Below, piece after piece: positions 24,767 through 35,200 of a stretch of 64,000 nucleotides of DNA. A program made the translations under genes and the position numbers. The stretch comes from Eubacteriales bacterium (GTDB lineage Bacteria > Bacillota > Clostridia > Christensenellales > CAG-138): assembly GCA_021373115.1 (NCBI GenBank), contig JAJFTI010000017.1:1-64000 (forward strand), given 5' to 3'. The notes beneath the pieces are model-generated. The model searched no databases. It saw only the letters and a list, made by a program, of their open reading frames with translations, and had not been told where the DNA came from. How positions within the stretch are numbered: the first letter of the stretch is position 1; each line of letters begins with the position of its first letter.

Positions 24767-26649
24767 GTCCAAACGTCCAGGCATATGAAGAATATGATCG
24801 CGCGCGCAAACGCGGCCTGAAGGAAGCGGCGCTTCACCGCCAGCGCGGCGAAAGCGGGCTTTTACCGGTTTTGGACACGAAGCGCGAGCAAAACGGCGTG
24901 CTCGCCGTTATTTCACAGCCCATGCGGACGATTTCGCTCAATCGCGTTGTCGGCACCTATCAGGCGAGCCGGGCCAGTTCGTTTGCACCGAATTTCATGC
25001 CGCTGCTGCCGCCGGACACGGAGTTTGCGAGTAAATGGGTTAACGTATGCAGCTGGCACCTGGAGAGCGGAATCCACGGCCCGATCCGCGTGTACGAATA
25101 CCTCTGGAAATACTATGTTGCGGAGGGAAACAAACGGGTCAGCGTACTCAAGTATTTTGAGGCGAATTCCATTGAAGCGGAGATTATCCGCCTTGTTCCC
25201 CAGTGGGACGAAACGGATCCCGCGATTGACCGCTACTACACGTTTCTAGCCTATTCGAAAAAGGGCGTATTCAGCGATATTGAACTTTCGGACGGTTCCA
25301 AATACGACCGGCTCTACCGGATCGAGCGGCGGCTGATTGCCGAGCGGGACCCGTCCGCGGACGAGCTCGACTACAATTCGCTCTATACGCGCTTTGAGTC
25401 CGCCTACCTCAAGTGCAACTGCACCCTTTCGCTGGGCGACGCGTTTCTGGAATACCTGCATATTTACGGGTTCCCGATCGGCATCCTGTCGGAGGAACTG
25501 ACCGAACGGATATTGACGCTGAGACCGCAGCTGGAACTGCTCGAGCACCCGCCGAAACCGCGCGTTGTGCTGGAGGAGGAGGCACAGGCGGCGGAAGCGC
25601 CTCTGTTTGAACGAATTTTGCCGGTTCGGCGCAATCCGAAGGTCGTGTTTGCGTTTTCCGGCGAGCGCACACGGGACAGCTGGCTTGGCGCGCATGAGCA
25701 GGCGCGACTGTCCATGCAGGCGGAGTTGGGGGACAGGATCGATTCGCGCGTGCTTGACCTGCCGGATCGGGACGATGCTTACGATTTGCTCAGCGAGCAG
25801 GCGGGAGACGCGGGATTGCTGTTTGTCACCACGCCGTCGCTCATGAATCCGGTGCTGCGCTTTGCGCTGGAGCATCCAAACTGCCTTACGCTCGTCTATT
25901 CCCGCATGCAGCATCATTACCGCCTGCATACCTACTTTGGCCGCTATTACGAGGCGGTGTTCCTTTGCGGGGTTGCGGCGGGACAGTATACGAAAACGGG
26001 CGTCGTCGCCTATGTAACGCCAAAGCTGAATTACACGCGCTTCACCTCGGATCTCAACGCGTTTGCCATCGGCGTGCATTCCGTACGCCCGGATGCGCGC
26101 GTGCTCATCGTTACGCGGGATGTGGATCCGTGCGATACCGCAACAAACGAGTTAGGGGTGCGAACGGCCGCTTCGCTTGGCGCGGATGCGGTGCTGACGC
26201 CGCATTATCCTGCGCTTTCGCTGGCGGAACTGCCCTACGGCGCGTTCTCCGCGCTGATTGCCGTTGACCCGGGCGGCAAACCGACCAAGTTTCTCGCCGC
26301 GCCGGACTGGAACTGGGAGCGGTTTTATACCGCGATTGTCAAGAGCTATCTCAACGGAAGCCTCAACGCGCTGCTGTGTTCCGATCACGACGAGTTTCCG
26401 ATTACGAGCTTCTGGTGGGGGCTTGGCGGCGGGGTGATCAACGTTCGCTTTGGCAACTGGCTAGCGGATACGCCAAACAACTTGCTGCGCTATCTGCGCG
26501 GCAGTATCGCAAAGAATCTTTACAGCCCGTTCCACGGTCCGGTGGTGGACGAGGAAGGCACCGTTCGGGTTCCCGCGCATAGCGACGCGGCGCCCGCCGA
26601 AATCATAAAAATGCGGTATCTGGTTGCCGGCGTGGAGCTGGTGGAATAG
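24763..26649 (+). CDS. ParB-like domain fused to BMP-type nucleoside-binding domain
   Basis: A 628-residue protein without signal peptide or membrane segment. The N-terminal part (about residues 60-150) resembles ParB/sulfiredoxin-type domains, with IRVYEYLWKYYVAEGNKRVS at about 108-127. The C-terminal part (about 290-560) resembles BMP-family (PnrA/Med) substrate-binding proteins: LFVTTPSLMNPVLRFALEHP, then YFGRYYEAVFLCGVAAGQYT (391-410) and KTGVVAYVTP, which match the family's F-G-R-x-Y-E-A ... A-G-x-x-T-K-T-x-x-x-G-Y-V. Normal BMP proteins are secreted lipoproteins serving ABC transporters; this one is cytoplasmic and no ABC genes are nearby. It overlaps the phosphoesterase gene. A cytoplasmic nucleoside sensor coupled to that enzyme is a reasonable guess. 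Confidence 0.75.
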   Translation: MSPNVQAYEEYDRARKRGLKEAALHRQRGESGLLPVLDTKREQNGVLAVISQPMRTISLNRVVGTYQASRASSFAPNFMPLLPPDTEFASKWVNVCSWHLESGIHGPIRVYEYLWKYYVAEGNKRVSVLKYFEANSIEAEIIRLVPQWDETDPAIDRYYTFLAYSKKGVFSDIELSDGSKYDRLYRIERRLIAERDPSADELDYNSLYTRFESAYLKCNCTLSLGDAFLEYLHIYGFPIGILSEELTERILTLRPQLELLEHPPKPRVVLEEEAQAAEAPLFERILPVRRNPKVVFAFSGERTRDSWLGAHEQARLSMQAELGDRIDSRVLDLPDRDDAYDLLSEQAGDAGLLFVTTPSLMNPVLRFALEHPNCLTLVYSRMQHHYRLHTYFGRYYEAVFLCGVAAGQYTKTGVVAYVTPKLNYTRFTSDLNAFAIGVHSVRPDARVLIVTRDVDPCDTATNELGVRTAASLGADAVLTPHYPALSLAELPYGAFSALIAVDPGGKPTKFLAAPDWNWERFYTAIVKSYLNGSLNALLCSDHDEFPITSFWWGLGGGVINVRFGNWLADTPNNLLRYLRGSIAKNLYSPFHGPVVDEEGTVRVPAHSDAAPAEIIKMRYLVAGVELVE

Positions 26650-26759
26650 CGAAAAAAGGCCGTTTAGGGTATTTGCCTTTTCGGAGGAAAGCCGCTAGAA
26701 TAGTCTGTATCGTTTCGCTTGCGCCGTTCGGGCGGAGGTAGAAAAGGAGATACCCCAGT

Positions 26760-27881
26760 ATGCAGAAAAAAAACCCGCCGATTCTGGTGACGCGTCCGTC
26801 GCTGCCGCCGGTGGAGGAATATGAAACGCTTGTGCGCGAAATCTTTGATTCCCGCTTTCTGACAAATGGCGGCGCGCAGCATCAAAAGCTGGAAGCCGCG
26901 CTTACGCAAAAGCTGGAAGCGCCGTATCTGCGGCTCTTTACCAACGGACACCTTGCGCTGGAATGCGCCATTGCCGCGTTCGGATTTTTCGGCGGCGAGG
27001 TGCTGACCACGCCGTTTACGTTTATCTCCACCGCGCATGCAATTGAACGGAGCGGGCTTACGCCGGTCTTCTGCGACGTGGAGCCGGATTACTATACGCT
27101 GAACCCCGCCGGGCTCGAAGCCCGCATTACCCCGAACACCCGCCTGATTCTGCCGGTACACGTCTATGGCAACCCCTGCGACGTGGCCGCGATCGGGCGC
27201 GTTGCCGCGCGGCACAGTCTGCCCGTTCTTTACGACGCGGCGCATGCCTTTGGCGTTACGATAGGCGGACGGGGCGTTGCGCAATTTGGCGCCGCCGCCA
27301 TGTTCAGCTTTCATGCGACGAAGTGCTTCCATACGATCGAAGGCGGCGCCGTCGCCTGCGGCAGCGCGGAGTTTGCGGAACTGCTCAACAGCTACAAGAA
27401 CTTTGGCTACCGCGCGGACGACGAGATACGCGAGATCGGCGGAAACGCCAAAATGACGGAATTTCAGGCGGCGATGGGCCTGCTGAACCTGAAGTATTTT
27501 GAGCGTGAAATCGAAAAGCGCGGCAAGGTCGCCGCGCGTTACCGCGAAAATCTCGGCGGAATCGAGGGCGTTTCCTTCCGCCCCGTGCCGGAAAACGTGA
27601 AACAGAACTATGCTTACCTGCCCGTCACGTTCGATCCGGCGACGTTCGGACGCACGCGGGACGAGGTTGCCGAAACGCTCCGGGGGTATGACATCTTTCC
27701 GCGCAAGTATTTTTACCCGATCGCGAGCGCAGCGGCGTGCTACCGCGAGCGGTACCGGCCGGAGGATACGCCGGTTGCGCTCCTTGCGAGCGAGCGCGTT
27801 CTGACGCTGCCGATGTATGCGGACCTTGCGCTAACGGATGTGGACGATATCTGCGAAATCGTGGCTGCGTGCAAGAGATAG
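26760..27881 (+). CDS. DegT/DnrJ/EryC1/StrS aminotransferase
   Basis: A 373-residue PLP enzyme of the sugar aminotransferase group. The Schiff-base lysine is K188 in SFHATKCFHTIEGG, the PLP-binding aspartate is D159 in VLYDAAHAFG, and NAKMTEFQAAMG and VYGNPCDV are further family marks. Such enzymes transaminate keto-sugar nucleotides for surface polysaccharides or secondary metabolites. Here no sugar-nucleotide genes are adjacent; the nearest are galE and a nucleotidyltransferase at 39-41 kb. AAAGGAGA precedes the ATG and a terminator follows. It lies 110 bases after the ParB/BMP gene and may be a separate unit. Confidence 0.92.
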   Translation: MQKKNPPILVTRPSLPPVEEYETLVREIFDSRFLTNGGAQHQKLEAALTQKLEAPYLRLFTNGHLALECAIAAFGFFGGEVLTTPFTFISTAHAIERSGLTPVFCDVEPDYYTLNPAGLEARITPNTRLILPVHVYGNPCDVAAIGRVAARHSLPVLYDAAHAFGVTIGGRGVAQFGAAAMFSFHATKCFHTIEGGAVACGSAEFAELLNSYKNFGYRADDEIREIGGNAKMTEFQAAMGLLNLKYFEREIEKRGKVAARYRENLGGIEGVSFRPVPENVKQNYAYLPVTFDPATFGRTRDEVAETLRGYDIFPRKYFYPIASAAACYRERYRPEDTPVALLASERVLTLPMYADLALTDVDDICEIVAACKR

Positions 27882-27898
27882 GATAGATTTAATCACAG

Positions 27899-27929
27899 AG
27901 CTTCTGCCGGATAGGGCAGGAGCTTTTTT
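27899..27929 (+). terminator. Terminator after degT
   Basis: AGCTTCTGCC (27899-27908) pairs with GGCAGGAGCT (27915-27924), one G-T pair, then a run of six T. Confidence 0.85.
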
Positions 27930-27937
27930 CGTACCGG

Positions 27938-28732
27938 TTATTTGCCGATAAAGAGCAGATGATTACTCCGGCCCAGCATCTCCGGCTTTTCAGAACAGCA
28001 GAGGTGATAGCGCAGGTATTGCCCGTAATCCTCGTCGCTCAACGCGTTGATCGCGTCTTCCATGAGCTCGCTCACACCGTCGGCAGCAATTTCGCGCAGG
28101 ATGGCGACGCCGTTTCGCAGCAGGATGTTTCGCATCTGCTCCAGCGTAAAGAACACAAACGGAAAATTCTCCACCTGAAACGACTCGTGATCGTACGTGT
28201 TTTCCGAAAAGAAATGCGGGCGGCAGGCAAGTTCCGTCAGAATCACCATATCGTTGGAAATAAACGAAAAAAACATGGTTCCATCCGGCGAACGGACGCG
28301 CCTTGCCTCGGCAATCGCGCGATCCTGGTCGGCTGCCGAAAGCAGGTGGTACAGCGGTCCCATGAGCAGAACGACGTCGAAACATCCGTCCGGGAAAACG
28401 GAGAGGTCGAGCGCGTTGCCCTGCAGAAGCGTGAGACGCAGTTCCGGCGCGATCTTTTTTCGAAACGCTTCCACATTGACCGGCGCCAGTTCCACGGCGG
28501 TAACATCGTATCCAAGGCGCGCAAAATGCAGGCTGTATTCGCCCGCGCCCGCGCCGATATCCAGAATGCGCGCGCCGGGAAACAGAACGCTTTCAATGGC
28601 GCGCACCGTGGTGAAGAACTCCACGCGCGCGGCTTTGCTGCGATTCAGCCGTGTTTCCTCGTTGAAGAGCTCATAGGTCGCGGCGGTTCGTTCGGCCTCG
28701 TTTTCAACGGTTTTCAGCGTTTCAAAATCCAT
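27938..28732 (-). CDS. SAM-dependent class I methyltransferase
   Basis: A 264-residue methyltransferase. Motif I for S-adenosylmethionine is ARILDIGAGAGEYSLHFA at about residues 54-71, followed by VTAVELAPVN and CFDVVLLMGPLYHL (motif IV). The substrate is not evident. ATG 28732 follows AAAGGAG on the minus strand; a longer frame upstream runs through a terminator and is not used. It is convergent with the DegT gene and downstream of the argS-serS terminator. Confidence 0.88.
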   Translation of the reverse strand: MDFETLKTVENEAERTAATYELFNEETRLNRSKAARVEFFTTVRAIESVLFPGARILDIGAGAGEYSLHFARLGYDVTAVELAPVNVEAFRKKIAPELRLTLLQGNALDLSVFPDGCFDVVLLMGPLYHLLSAADQDRAIAEARRVRSPDGTMFFSFISNDMVILTELACRPHFFSENTYDHESFQVENFPFVFFTLEQMRNILLRNGVAILREIAADGVSELMEDAINALSDEDYGQYLRYHLCCSEKPEMLGRSNHLLFIGK

Positions 28733-28753
28733 ACGCAGCGTCTCCTTTGATAC

Positions 28754-28780
28754 AAAAGCGAGAGAAATTCTCCCGCTTTT
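28754..28780 (-). terminator. Terminator of the argS-serS operon
   Basis: AAAAGCG (28754-28760) and GAGAA pair with TTCTC and CGCTTTT (28774-28780), with a single mismatch, downstream of serS. Confidence 0.65.
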
Positions 28781-28837
28781 GGTTTGCTTTACTGGTTTCA
28801 TCCATTTCATATGCGGAACGCTTGTTTCGGAAAACTC

Positions 28838-30118
28838 TTATTTGATCTCCGCCTTGTTCCGGAAATACGGGCGAAGCGCAACCGGAATCGCGACGCTGCC
28901 GTCCGCGCGGAGGTTGTTCTCCAGAAACGCAATCAGCATGCGCGGGGGCGCAACCACCGTGTTGTTGAGCGTATGCGGAAAGTAGTTGCCCGTCTCCTTG
29001 TTCTTGACGCGAATGCCGAGCCGCCGTGCCTGTGCGTCGCCTAGGTTACTGCAGCTGCCCACCTCAAAATACTTCTGCTGGCGCGGGGACCAGGCTTCGA
29101 CGTCCATGCTCTTGACCTTCAGGTCGGCGAGGTCGCCGCTGCAGCACTCCAGCGAGCGAACGGGGATATCCAGCGAGCGGAAGAACTCAATCGTATTTTT
29201 CAAAAGCGTGTCGAACCATTGCATGCTCTCTTCGGGCTTGCAGACAACGATCATCTCCTGCTTTTCAAACTGATGAATGCGGTAAACGCCGCGCTCCTCG
29301 ATGCCATGCGCACCGACCTCCTTGCGGAAGCACGGGGAATAGCTCGTAAGCGTCTGCGGCAGTTCGTTCTCTTCGAGGAAGGTATCGATGAACTTGCCGA
29401 TCATGGAGTGCTCGCTGGTGCCGATGAGGTAAAGATCCTCTCCCTCGATCTTGTACATCATGCCTTCCATCTCGCTAAAGCTCATTACCCCGTCCACGAC
29501 GCCGGAGCGAATCATGAACGGCGGAATGTAGTAGGTAAACCCGCGATCCACCATGAAATCCCGCGCGTACGCCAGAATCGCGCTCTGCAGCAGAGCGATA
29601 TCGCCGCAGAGGTAGTAAAATCCGTTGCCGCTGACCTTTCGCGCCGCGTCGAGATCAATGCCCTTGAAGCGTTCCATAATGTCCACATGGTAGGGGATTT
29701 CAAACTCCGGCACCGTTGCCTCGCCGAAGCGCTCGACCTCGACGTTTTCGGAATCGTCCTTGCCAATGGGAACGGAAGGATCGATGATGTTCGGAATCAC
29801 GAGCATGCGCCTGCGAATTTCGACGGAAAGCTCGTCCTCACGAACGGACAGCCGCGCCATCTCTTCCGCCATGTCGTTGACCTGCTGCTTGGCGGCCTCC
29901 GCTTCCTCCTTCTGCCCTCTGCCCATCAGCGCGCCAATCGACTTACTGATCGAGTTGCGCTGCGAACGCAGATAATCCGCGCGGGTGTGCGCCTCGCGGA
30001 ATTCCGCGTGGAGCGCCGCTACTTCGTCCACCAGCGCGAGCTTTTCGAACTGGAACTTCTTTTTGATATTTTCCTTTACGAGCTCCGGCTGCGTCCGGAT
30101 CAGTTTGATATCCAGCAT
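28838..30118 (-). CDS. serS: Seryl-tRNA synthetase
   Basis: SerRS charges tRNA-Ser. The 426-residue class II enzyme has the N-terminal coiled-coil arm (about residues 1-100, rich in charged heptads around RADYLRSQRNSISKSIGALM), motif 2 in SPCFRKEVGAHGIEERGVYR, and motif 3 in NTVVAPPRMLIAFLENN. ATG 30118 follows GGGGGAT and starts the canonical MLDIKLIR. It lies 32 bases after argS on the same strand, so the two synthetase genes form an operon. Confidence 0.96.
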   Translation of the reverse strand: MLDIKLIRTQPELVKENIKKKFQFEKLALVDEVAALHAEFREAHTRADYLRSQRNSISKSIGALMGRGQKEEAEAAKQQVNDMAEEMARLSVREDELSVEIRRRMLVIPNIIDPSVPIGKDDSENVEVERFGEATVPEFEIPYHVDIMERFKGIDLDAARKVSGNGFYYLCGDIALLQSAILAYARDFMVDRGFTYYIPPFMIRSGVVDGVMSFSEMEGMMYKIEGEDLYLIGTSEHSMIGKFIDTFLEENELPQTLTSYSPCFRKEVGAHGIEERGVYRIHQFEKQEMIVVCKPEESMQWFDTLLKNTIEFFRSLDIPVRSLECCSGDLADLKVKSMDVEAWSPRQQKYFEVGSCSNLGDAQARRLGIRVKNKETGNYFPHTLNNTVVAPPRMLIAFLENNLRADGSVAIPVALRPYFRNKAEIK

Positions 30119-30150
30119 ACGATCCCCCAATTTATCGTTTATTTCAGCAA

Positions 30151-31842
30151 TTACATGCGCTCCGGCGCGCAGATTCCGATCAGGTTCAGCCCGATGGCGA
30201 TGACCAAACGCGTTGCGTCCGTCAGCGCAAGCCGCGCTTGCCGCACAGCCGCGTCGTCCGCCAGAATGCGCTGTTCGTAGTAGAATTTATTAAACGCGGC
30301 GCAGATGCCCGTTACCGCGCGGGTCACGAGATACGGCTCGTTCTTTTCCATTGCCTCAACCACCGCCGCTGGAAACGCGTCGATCGCGGCAATCACCGCG
30401 CCCGCTTCCGCATCCGTCAGAGCGGAGCAGTCCACCGCGCCGGGCTGATATTCCGCCTTACGCAGCACCGAGCAGGCGCGCGCGTGCGTATACTGCGCGT
30501 AGGGACCGGTTTCGCCGTCGAAATTCAGCACCGCGTCCCAGTCGAACACAACGTCCTTGATACGCCCGTTGTAGAGGCTGTTCCAAATCAGCGCGCCAAT
30601 GCCGACCTGCCGGGCAATCGTCTCTTTATCCTCCAGGTCGGGGCTTTTTTCGCAGATGACAGCGTAGGTTTTTTCGCAGGCGGCGGAAAGTACGTCCCTG
30701 AGTTTGACCATGTTGCCCTTGCGGGTCGAAAACGCGCCTTCCGTGCCGCTGACCATGCCAAAGGAAACGTGGATCAGATCCTTCGCCCAGGGGTAACCCA
30801 TGAGCTCGACCACCTTGAACCACTGCCGGAAATGCAGATCCTGCTGGTAGGCGACCACGTAGAGGCACTTTGCAAAATCGTAGGTCTCCTTGCGGTAGAG
30901 CGCGGCGGCAATGTCCCGCGTGGCGTAGAGCGTCGCCCCGTCCGAACGCAGAATGATGCACGGCGGCATTTTGTATTCCGAAAGATCGACGATCTGCGCG
31001 CCCTGGTCGAGCTTTAGCAATCCTTTTTCGCGCAGTTCGATTACGACGCGATCCATCTTATCGTTGTAAAAACTTTCGCCCGCGTAGCTGTCGAAGCGGA
31101 TGCCGAGGATATCGTATATTTGTTCGACCTCTTTCAGCGTCAGCGCCTTGAACCATTCAAAGAGCGAGAGCGCCTCTGCGTCCCCGTCCTCAATGCGTTT
31201 GAACCAGGCGCGCGCCTGTTCGTCCAGCGAAGGATTCGCCTCCGCTTCCTGATGGAACCGCACGTAGAGTTTGACCAGCTCGTCCACGCCGCCCTGCTCA
31301 ATAATCTCTTTATCGCCCCAGAGCCGGTAGGCGACGATCATTTTGCCAAACTGCGTACCCCAGTCCCCAAGGTGGTTGATGCCGACTGAGTGAAAGCCGA
31401 GGTGATTGTAAATTCGATACAGCGCGTTGCCGATGACCGTAGTCGGCAGATGGCCGATGTGGACCGGCTTTGCGATGTTGACGGAGGAGTAGTCGATGCA
31501 GACGTTGCGCCCTTTGCCCAACTCGGAGCCGCCATAGCGCGCGCCTTCGGCAAATACGCGCTCCAGCACCGCCTTTGCCCGCGCGGATTTGTCGAGAAAA
31601 AAGTTGACGTACCCGCCCGCCGCTTCCGCTCTGGCGACATCCTGCGGCAGAGCAAGCGCGCTTGCAAGCTCCTGCGCAATTGCCGGCGGCGCCTTTTTCA
31701 GCGCTTTTGCCAGCCGGAAGCAGGGAAACGCGTAGTCTCCCATCTCCGGCGAGGGCGGCGTCTCCAGCCAGGAAAGCAGTTCTTCCGCGGAAAAACCGGT
31801 CTTGGCCGCGAGCGCGGAGACAATTTGTTGTTTTTGATCCAT
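30151..31842 (-). CDS. argS: Arginyl-tRNA synthetase
   Basis: ArgRS charges tRNA-Arg. The 563-residue class I enzyme shows the Add1-type N-terminal domain, the HIGH motif at residues 128-131 in NIAKPVHIGHLPTTVIG, the STRKGNMVKLRDVL region in place of KMSKS, and the C-terminal anticodon-binding DALR domain ending in LIGICAPERM. I chose ATG 31842; an in-frame GTG two codons earlier is less likely. It is the first gene of argS-serS and has a clear minus-strand promoter. Confidence 0.96.
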   Translation of the reverse strand: MDQKQQIVSALAAKTGFSAEELLSWLETPPSPEMGDYAFPCFRLAKALKKAPPAIAQELASALALPQDVARAEAAGGYVNFFLDKSARAKAVLERVFAEGARYGGSELGKGRNVCIDYSSVNIAKPVHIGHLPTTVIGNALYRIYNHLGFHSVGINHLGDWGTQFGKMIVAYRLWGDKEIIEQGGVDELVKLYVRFHQEAEANPSLDEQARAWFKRIEDGDAEALSLFEWFKALTLKEVEQIYDILGIRFDSYAGESFYNDKMDRVVIELREKGLLKLDQGAQIVDLSEYKMPPCIILRSDGATLYATRDIAAALYRKETYDFAKCLYVVAYQQDLHFRQWFKVVELMGYPWAKDLIHVSFGMVSGTEGAFSTRKGNMVKLRDVLSAACEKTYAVICEKSPDLEDKETIARQVGIGALIWNSLYNGRIKDVVFDWDAVLNFDGETGPYAQYTHARACSVLRKAEYQPGAVDCSALTDAEAGAVIAAIDAFPAAVVEAMEKNEPYLVTRAVTGICAAFNKFYYEQRILADDAAVRQARLALTDATRLVIAIGLNLIGICAPERM

Positions 31843-31885
31843 GAGCACCCGTTTCCTTATTCCAAATAACGTTTCGTAATTTGGT

Positions 31886-31914
31886 ATTATATCAAAGAAA
31901 CCGCCCCCTGTTAA
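31886..31914 (-). promoter_or_regulatory. argS-serS promoter
   Basis: On the minus strand TTAACA and a perfect TATAAT are separated by exactly 17 bases, about 45 bases before the argS start. It is back to back with the ileS leader promoter. Confidence 0.7.
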
Positions 31915-31944
31915 GGGGAAAGCGGAGATTCCGGCCGCTTCCCC

Positions 31945-31973
31945 TTTACAAACCGTGAAAAAACCGCTATACT
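31945..31973 (+). promoter_or_regulatory. ileS T-box leader promoter
   Basis: TTTACA (31945-31950) and TATACT (31968-31973) with a 17-base spacer, directly upstream of the T-box leader. Confidence 0.7.
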
Positions 31974-31979
31974 GCTCCT

Positions 31980-32258
31980 GTTACAGCGTTGACCGGGACA
32001 GGTCGGTGCTCCAACATCGTCCGTATCAGCGAGCCGCGAGAGGTGCAAGGCGGCGGCGGGCGGGAGGCCGGTATCCCCCGCGAGCGCGCGCGCAAACGGT
32101 TGTTTTACCCAGTAGCGAGCGACGTATTTCCCGCGTTAAGGGAATTTTGAGCGGGCGGCTTTGTTGCCGTCAAGCAGGGTGGTACCGCGCAGAGCCAATT
32201 CGGCTTTTCGTCCCGATTGTCTGTTTAGAACGAGCAATCGAACGAAGGGCTATTTTTT
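31980..32258 (+). promoter_or_regulatory. T-box riboswitch controlling ileS
   Basis: The leader contains the invariant T-box sequence AGGGTGGTACCGCG at 32176-32189, which pairs with the acceptor end of uncharged tRNA. A terminator follows: TTCGT...CGATTG near 32207-32219 pairs with CAATCG...ACGAA near 32235-32245, then GGGC and TATTTTTTT. An ATC triplet at 32073-32075, on the 3' side of the GC-rich stem I, is a candidate isoleucine specifier codon. When tRNA-Ile is uncharged the antiterminator should form and ileS be transcribed. Stem I looks compact compared with Bacillus leaders. Confidence 0.88.
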
Positions 32259-32288
32259 TAGCCGAAAACAGTAAGGAGCGTACAAGAC

Positions 32289-35200
32289 ATGTACAAAAAA
32301 GTATCGAGCGACCTGAATTTCGTGCCGCGCGAAAAGGAAGTCCTCGCGTTCTGGAAGGAAAAGCAGATCTTCCAAAAGAGCGTTCGGCTTCGCGAAGGCG
32401 CGAAACCCTATACCTTTTTCGACGGCCCGCCGACGGCGAACGGCAAGCCGCACATCGGCCATGTGCTGACCCGCTCGATCAAGGATATCATTCCGCGCTA
32501 TAAAACCATGAAGGGCTACGACGTGCTGCGCAAAGCGGGCTGGGATACCCACGGCCTGCCCGTTGAAATCGAGGTGGAAAAACAGCTCGGTCTCGACGGC
32601 AAGGAGCAGATCGAAGCCTACGGCATCGAACCGTTCATCAAGGAGTGCAAGAAATCGGTCTGGAAATATAAGTCCGAGTGGGAAACCATGTCCGACCGCG
32701 TCGGCTTCTGGGCGGATATGGAAGACCCGTATATCACATACGAAGATAATTATATCGAGAGCATCTGGTGGTCGCTCAAGACGATCCATGAAAAGGGTCT
32801 GCTGTATAAAGGCCACAAGATCGTTCCCTACTGCCCGCGCTGCGGAACGGCACTGTCGAGCCACGAGGTAGCGCAGGGGTATAAAGACGTCAAGGAGACC
32901 TCCGCCATCGCGAAGTTCTTTCTCAAGGACGATCCTTCCGTCGCCATCCTCGCCTGGACGACAACGCCCTGGACGCTGCCGAGCAACGTCGCCCTCTGCG
33001 TAAACGCGAAGGAAACCTACGCGACCGTCAAGAGCGGCGCGGATACCTATATCCTCGCGGAAGCGCTTGTAAAAAACGTGCTGGGCGAGGACGCGACCAT
33101 CGTCTCCACCTGCAAGGGGAAGGACCTCGTCGGCAGGGAATACGTTCCGCTGTTCGATCTACCCGTTAACTTCGGCAATAAAACCGGCTACCGCGTCGTT
33201 TCGGACGACTACGTTTCGCTCGAGGACGGCACCGGCGTCGTCCACATCGCGCCCGCGTTCGGCGAGGACGACTCCCGCGTCGGCAAGCGCTGGGAGCTTC
33301 CGTTCCTGCAGCTTGTGAACGCAAGCGGCCATATGGTCGGCGGAACGCCCTGGGACGGCCTGTTCGTCAAGGATGCGGACAAGCCGATACTGCAGGCGCT
33401 CAAGGACAGCGGCAAGCTCTTTGCCGCCCTGCCGTTTGAACACAGCTATCCCTTCTGCTGGCGCTGCGACACGCCGCTGATCTATTACGCCAGAGAGAGC
33501 TGGTTTATCAAGATGACCGCGGTCAAGGAAAAGCTCATCGCCTTCAACCGCAGCGTCAACTGGATTCCGGAGACGATCAAGGAAGGCCGCATGGGCAACT
33601 TCGTTGAAAACGTCATCGACTGGAGCGTCTCCCGCGAGCGTTACTGGGGCACGCCGCTGCCGGTCTGGATGTGCGAATGCGGGCATGTGCATGTTGTCGG
33701 TTCCCGCAAGGAGCTCATGGAGCTGGGGAAGGACGTTCCCGCCGACCTGGAGCTGCATAAACCCTATATCGACGAAATTACGCTGACCTGTCCCAAGTGC
33801 GGAAAAGCCATGAAGCGCGAACCGGTCGTCATCGACTGCTGGTACGACAGCGGAGCCATGCCGTTTGCGCAGTGGCACTATCCATTTGAGCATCAAGAGG
33901 AGTTCGAGCGCCGCTATCCCGCGCAGTTCATCAGCGAAGCGATCGATCAAACGCGCGGCTGGTTCTACTCGCTGCTGGCAATTTCCACCTGCCTGTTTGA
34001 CGAAGCTGCGTTCCAGAACTGCATCGTCATGGGACATGTGCAGGATATGGAAGGCCGCAAGATGAGCAAGCATCTCGGCAATGTGGTGGATCCCTGGACA
34101 GTGCTCGACGCGCAGGGCGCGGACGCGGTGCGCTGGTACTTCTACATTGGCTCCATGCCGTGGCTGCCCAGCCGTTTCTCGGCGGAGGCGGTCAGCGAAG
34201 CGCAGCGCAAATTCATCGGCACGTTCTGGAACACCTACTGCTTCTATGTGCTTTACGCGGAGATCGACCGGTTCGACCCGACGAAATACAAGCTCGAGGA
34301 CTGCCAGCTGTCCGAAATGGATCGTTGGGTGCTTTCGCGGCTCAACACGCTGGTGAAGACCGTGGACGGCCATCTCGACAAGATGCGCATCACCGAGGGC
34401 GGGCGCGCGCTGCAGGCGTTTTCGGACGAACTGAGTAACTGGTATGTCCGCCGCTGCCGCGAACGCTACTGGGGCAGCGAGATGACGGAGGACAAGAAGG
34501 CCGCGTATATGACGCTCTATACCGCGCTGCATTCGCTCACGCTGCTGACCGCGCCGTTTTTGCCGTTCATGACGGAGGAAATCTACCAGAACATCGTTCG
34601 CAGCGTGGATGCAAACGCTCTGGAGAGCGTCCATTTCTGCGACTATCCGGTTGCGGACGAAGCGCGTATCGACACGGAACTGGAAGCGAACATGGCGCGC
34701 GTGCTCGATATTGTGACGCTCGGACGCGCCGCGCGCAACGACGGAAACGTGAAGACGCGTCAGCCGCTCGCGCTGATGTACATTCAGGGCGAGCCGCTCA
34801 GCGAGCGCTATGTGCGCATCGTCACCGAGGAGCTCAACGTCAAGAAGGCGGAGTTCATCGCGGATGCTTCGGGTTTCCTGAGCTATCTTGTGAAACCCCA
34901 GCTTAAAACGCTTGGGCCGCGCTACGGCAAGATCCTGCCGAAGATCGGCGCGCATCTTACGGAGCCGGGCGTCGGCAACGCGGTCGTGAAAGCGCACGCG
35001 GCGGGCCGCAACTACGAGACGACCGTTGAGGGAACCTACGTTGTGCTCGCGCCGGAGGACGTGCTTGTTTCCACCGGCAAGACGGACGGGTTCGTCGCCG
35101 CAACGGACAACGACCTCATCGTCGTGCTTGATACGAAGCTCACGCCGGAGCTGATTGACGAAGGGTTCGTTCGCGAGCTGATCAGCAAGGTGCAGACCAT

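Noticed and set aside
26760..27881. DegT aminotransferase as part of the phosphoesterase/ParB-BMP system
   Set aside because: It is 110 bases downstream with its own ribosome site and is a common sugar-metabolism enzyme; the spacing gives no coupling evidence.
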